NCBI GenBank assembly: GCA_900708905.1
Contig: CAADRB010000053.1
Location: 620,001-684,000, forward strand
Length of the DNA: 64,000 nucleotides
Reading direction: 5' to 3'
DNA from: Hymenolepis diminuta
Lineage: Eukaryota; Platyhelminthes; Cestoda; Cyclophyllidea; Hymenolepididae
The position numbers and the translations under genes are program-made. The notes under the pieces were generated by a model. The model searched no databases. It had not been told where the DNA came from and worked only from the letters and a program-made list of their open reading frames with translations. Below, in pieces: positions 62,316 through 64,000 of this stretch; position 1 is the stretch's first letter, and every line of letters begins with the position of its first letter.

Positions 62316-64000
62316 ATGGCCACCGTTCATGCTAGCGTCAATTTTGATCCCAGTGTCGATTCCGAGGCTCTCTACACGGCAATGAAGGGACTTGGTGAGC
62401 TTATTATCTCTTAATCTTTGTTAAAACAGAACGTATCATTCCTGACGGTGATTTTAAACCCTATATAGGTACTGATGAGAAAGCGATTATTGATATTCTT
62501 TCACACCGATCTCTTGAGCAAAGACAGCAAATTGCAAAAACTTTCCAGGCAATGTATGGCCAGGTATGTTTTAAAAATCTCTTCAACAGATTCACTAAGA
62601 TTATTTCTAATCTGTCTTACTTTTTTTCCCTGTTAGAATCTTCTAGATCAGCTTCACAAGGAACTGAGTGGATACTTCCGTCTGGCTGTGACCTATTCCT
62701 TCTTCGATAAGGCTCATGTTAATGCTCGAGCTCTCTATCGAGCCATGAAGGGAGCTGGCACCGATGAAAAGATTCTGATCGAAGTTCTCTGCTCAAGTAC
62801 TAATGAGGAGATTCGCGAACTCAAAGCAGCTTATGATGATGGTGAGTTGGATTTCGAAATAAAATATGGATGCGTTATCCATCCGATTGTTTTTTATTAG
62901 CATTTTAAGTTGTCATTTACATCAAATGGTAAAGTACTATAGCAATTTCTTAATTCATTTTAGTTCTCAGAGCAGAACATCAAAATCGTAAGTGAGGTTT
63001 GTTAAAATTATGCTTAATTCTTCTTGCTGTTGAATGACATAAAAGCGGAATTTTTTACTATTACTTGTTCAATTTATTTGGGTAAAATAAAACTGAAATG
63101 TAAACTTTTTAAAGTGATTTCATATCTTCAACTCATTTCTAATCAGCCGATATTTTTTATTATTACTTCAAAATTAATCTTTTAAATTTCACAAATGGTT
63201 TAAAAAATTTTCTACGAAAGACAAAAGAAGTAAAATCCTCGTGAATATATGTTTCATTATAACTTAAGTATAATTTTATGTCTAATTAAAAGTCTTTCTT
63301 ATATATCTTAGTTGCTAGGCGGTCACTGGAACAGGATGTTATCAATGATGTGAGTGGAGATTTTGAGCGTGTTCTGGTCGCAATTTTGCAAGCAAAACGT
63401 CGACAAACATTTGATAAAGAAGATGTTGTCCGCGACTGCGAAACTTTGTACAAATCCGGGGAAGGGTAAATCTACTAAATTAATTAAATATATTCATGAT
63501 TGAAGACTTAAGTGTCATTAAAATCATTTTTATACATTTTTTAGCAAACTAGGCACTGATGAAGCTCAATTTACACGAATTTTCGTTACCTGCCCGTGGG
63601 AAGAACTTGTTGCAATCGCAGCTGTGTACCTCGAGGTGAATTTGGCTAAAAATTAAGAAAATCTCCTTTATTTTATCGATTTGGCTTTCTATTATATTCC
63701 TATCTAGGCTGTTGGAAGTGATCTTTTTACAGCAATCGAAAAGGAAACTTCCGGAGATTATCGCGATGCTCTGCTCACAGTGTGTAAGAAAATATGGTCA
63801 AGCAAATAAATAAAACATTAACTTATAAATAAAATAACTGAACTTGGAATATAATCTTTTTAGTGAAGACGGCTCTCAACAGGGAACGATTCTATGCGGA
63901 AGTTCTCTACAAATCTATGAAGGGGCTAGGAACACACGATGAGGATCTTGTTCGAATGATTATGGCTCATTGCAATGTTAGTTGATTTAATCGCTTTTAC
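62316..64000 (+). CDS. Annexin G (partial, runs off the window)
   Basis: Exons: 62316-62394, 62469-62563, 62637-62841, 62964-62987 (24-nt microexon), 63312-63465, 63545-63635, 63708-63783, 63864-63976. These give 279 codons from [15 protein letters not shown]; the last exon (about 40 codons) lies beyond 64000. Exon lengths equal those of annexins A and B plus the microexon, whose residues read VLRAEHQN. Calcium loops: repeat 1 GLGTDEK, repeat 2 GAGTDEK, repeat 3 KLGTDEA, repeat 4 GLGTHDE, so G has the most canonical GXGTD set of the array. Closest to annexin F (shared CHVNARA/AHVNARA, YRA-KGAGTDE and [10 protein letters not shown] blocks). Confidence 0.95.
62964..62987 (+). other. 24-nt microexon of annexin G
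   Basis: Flanked by CATTTTAG and GTAAGT, phase 1 on both sides. Same length, phase and position as the annexin F microexon, so it predates the F-G duplication. Confidence 0.9.

Overview
The window is nuclear DNA of an animal. It is AT-rich, its genes are split by GT-AG introns, and there are no bacterial-style operons, tRNAs, rRNAs or CRISPR arrays. The flavour is parasitic flatworm: a tandem family of invertebrate-type annexins, introns of only 34-35 nt at the 5' end of a long gene with larger ones further in, a mariner copy, and a decayed Gypsy-type retroelement whose gag remnant resembles flatworm elements. Trematode fits slightly better than cestode, but this placement is an inference.

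Positions 2048-23905 (minus strand) hold one complete gene for a conventional beta-spectrin. I could join 18 exons by consensus splice sites with every phase matching, giving 2553 residues: two CH domains, about 17 spectrin repeats, a Ser/Pro-rich linker and a C-terminal PH domain. A 50-base assembly gap lies in intron 4. Intron 14 (4.3 kb) carries the decayed Gypsy-like element and a GC-rich, structured island.

From 26280 to the right edge lies an annexin array. On the minus strand are annexin A (26280-29007), annexin B (31069-34443), two decayed copies C (36246-37735) and D (40216-41907), and annexin E (46308-48156). On the plus strand are annexin F (53745-58272) and annexin G (62316 to beyond the window). 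All intact copies share nearly the same exon lengths (79/95/205/154/91/76/113/about 120-130 nt), so they arose by duplication of one intron-bearing ancestor. F and G form a second subfamily with an extra 24-nt microexon in the linker between annexin repeats 2 and 3. A broken mariner transposon (50735-51953) sits between the divergent genes E and F.

Known family biology: spectrin cross-links actin under the plasma membrane, and annexins bind acidic phospholipids in a calcium-dependent way. Both act at the membrane-cytoskeleton boundary, which in flatworms includes the tegument. Their adjacency here is a fact of the sequence; a functional link is only a hypothesis. Upstream of A, B and E sits a TATTTAA-like box, and E has a 5'-UTR intron whose acceptor abuts the start codon.
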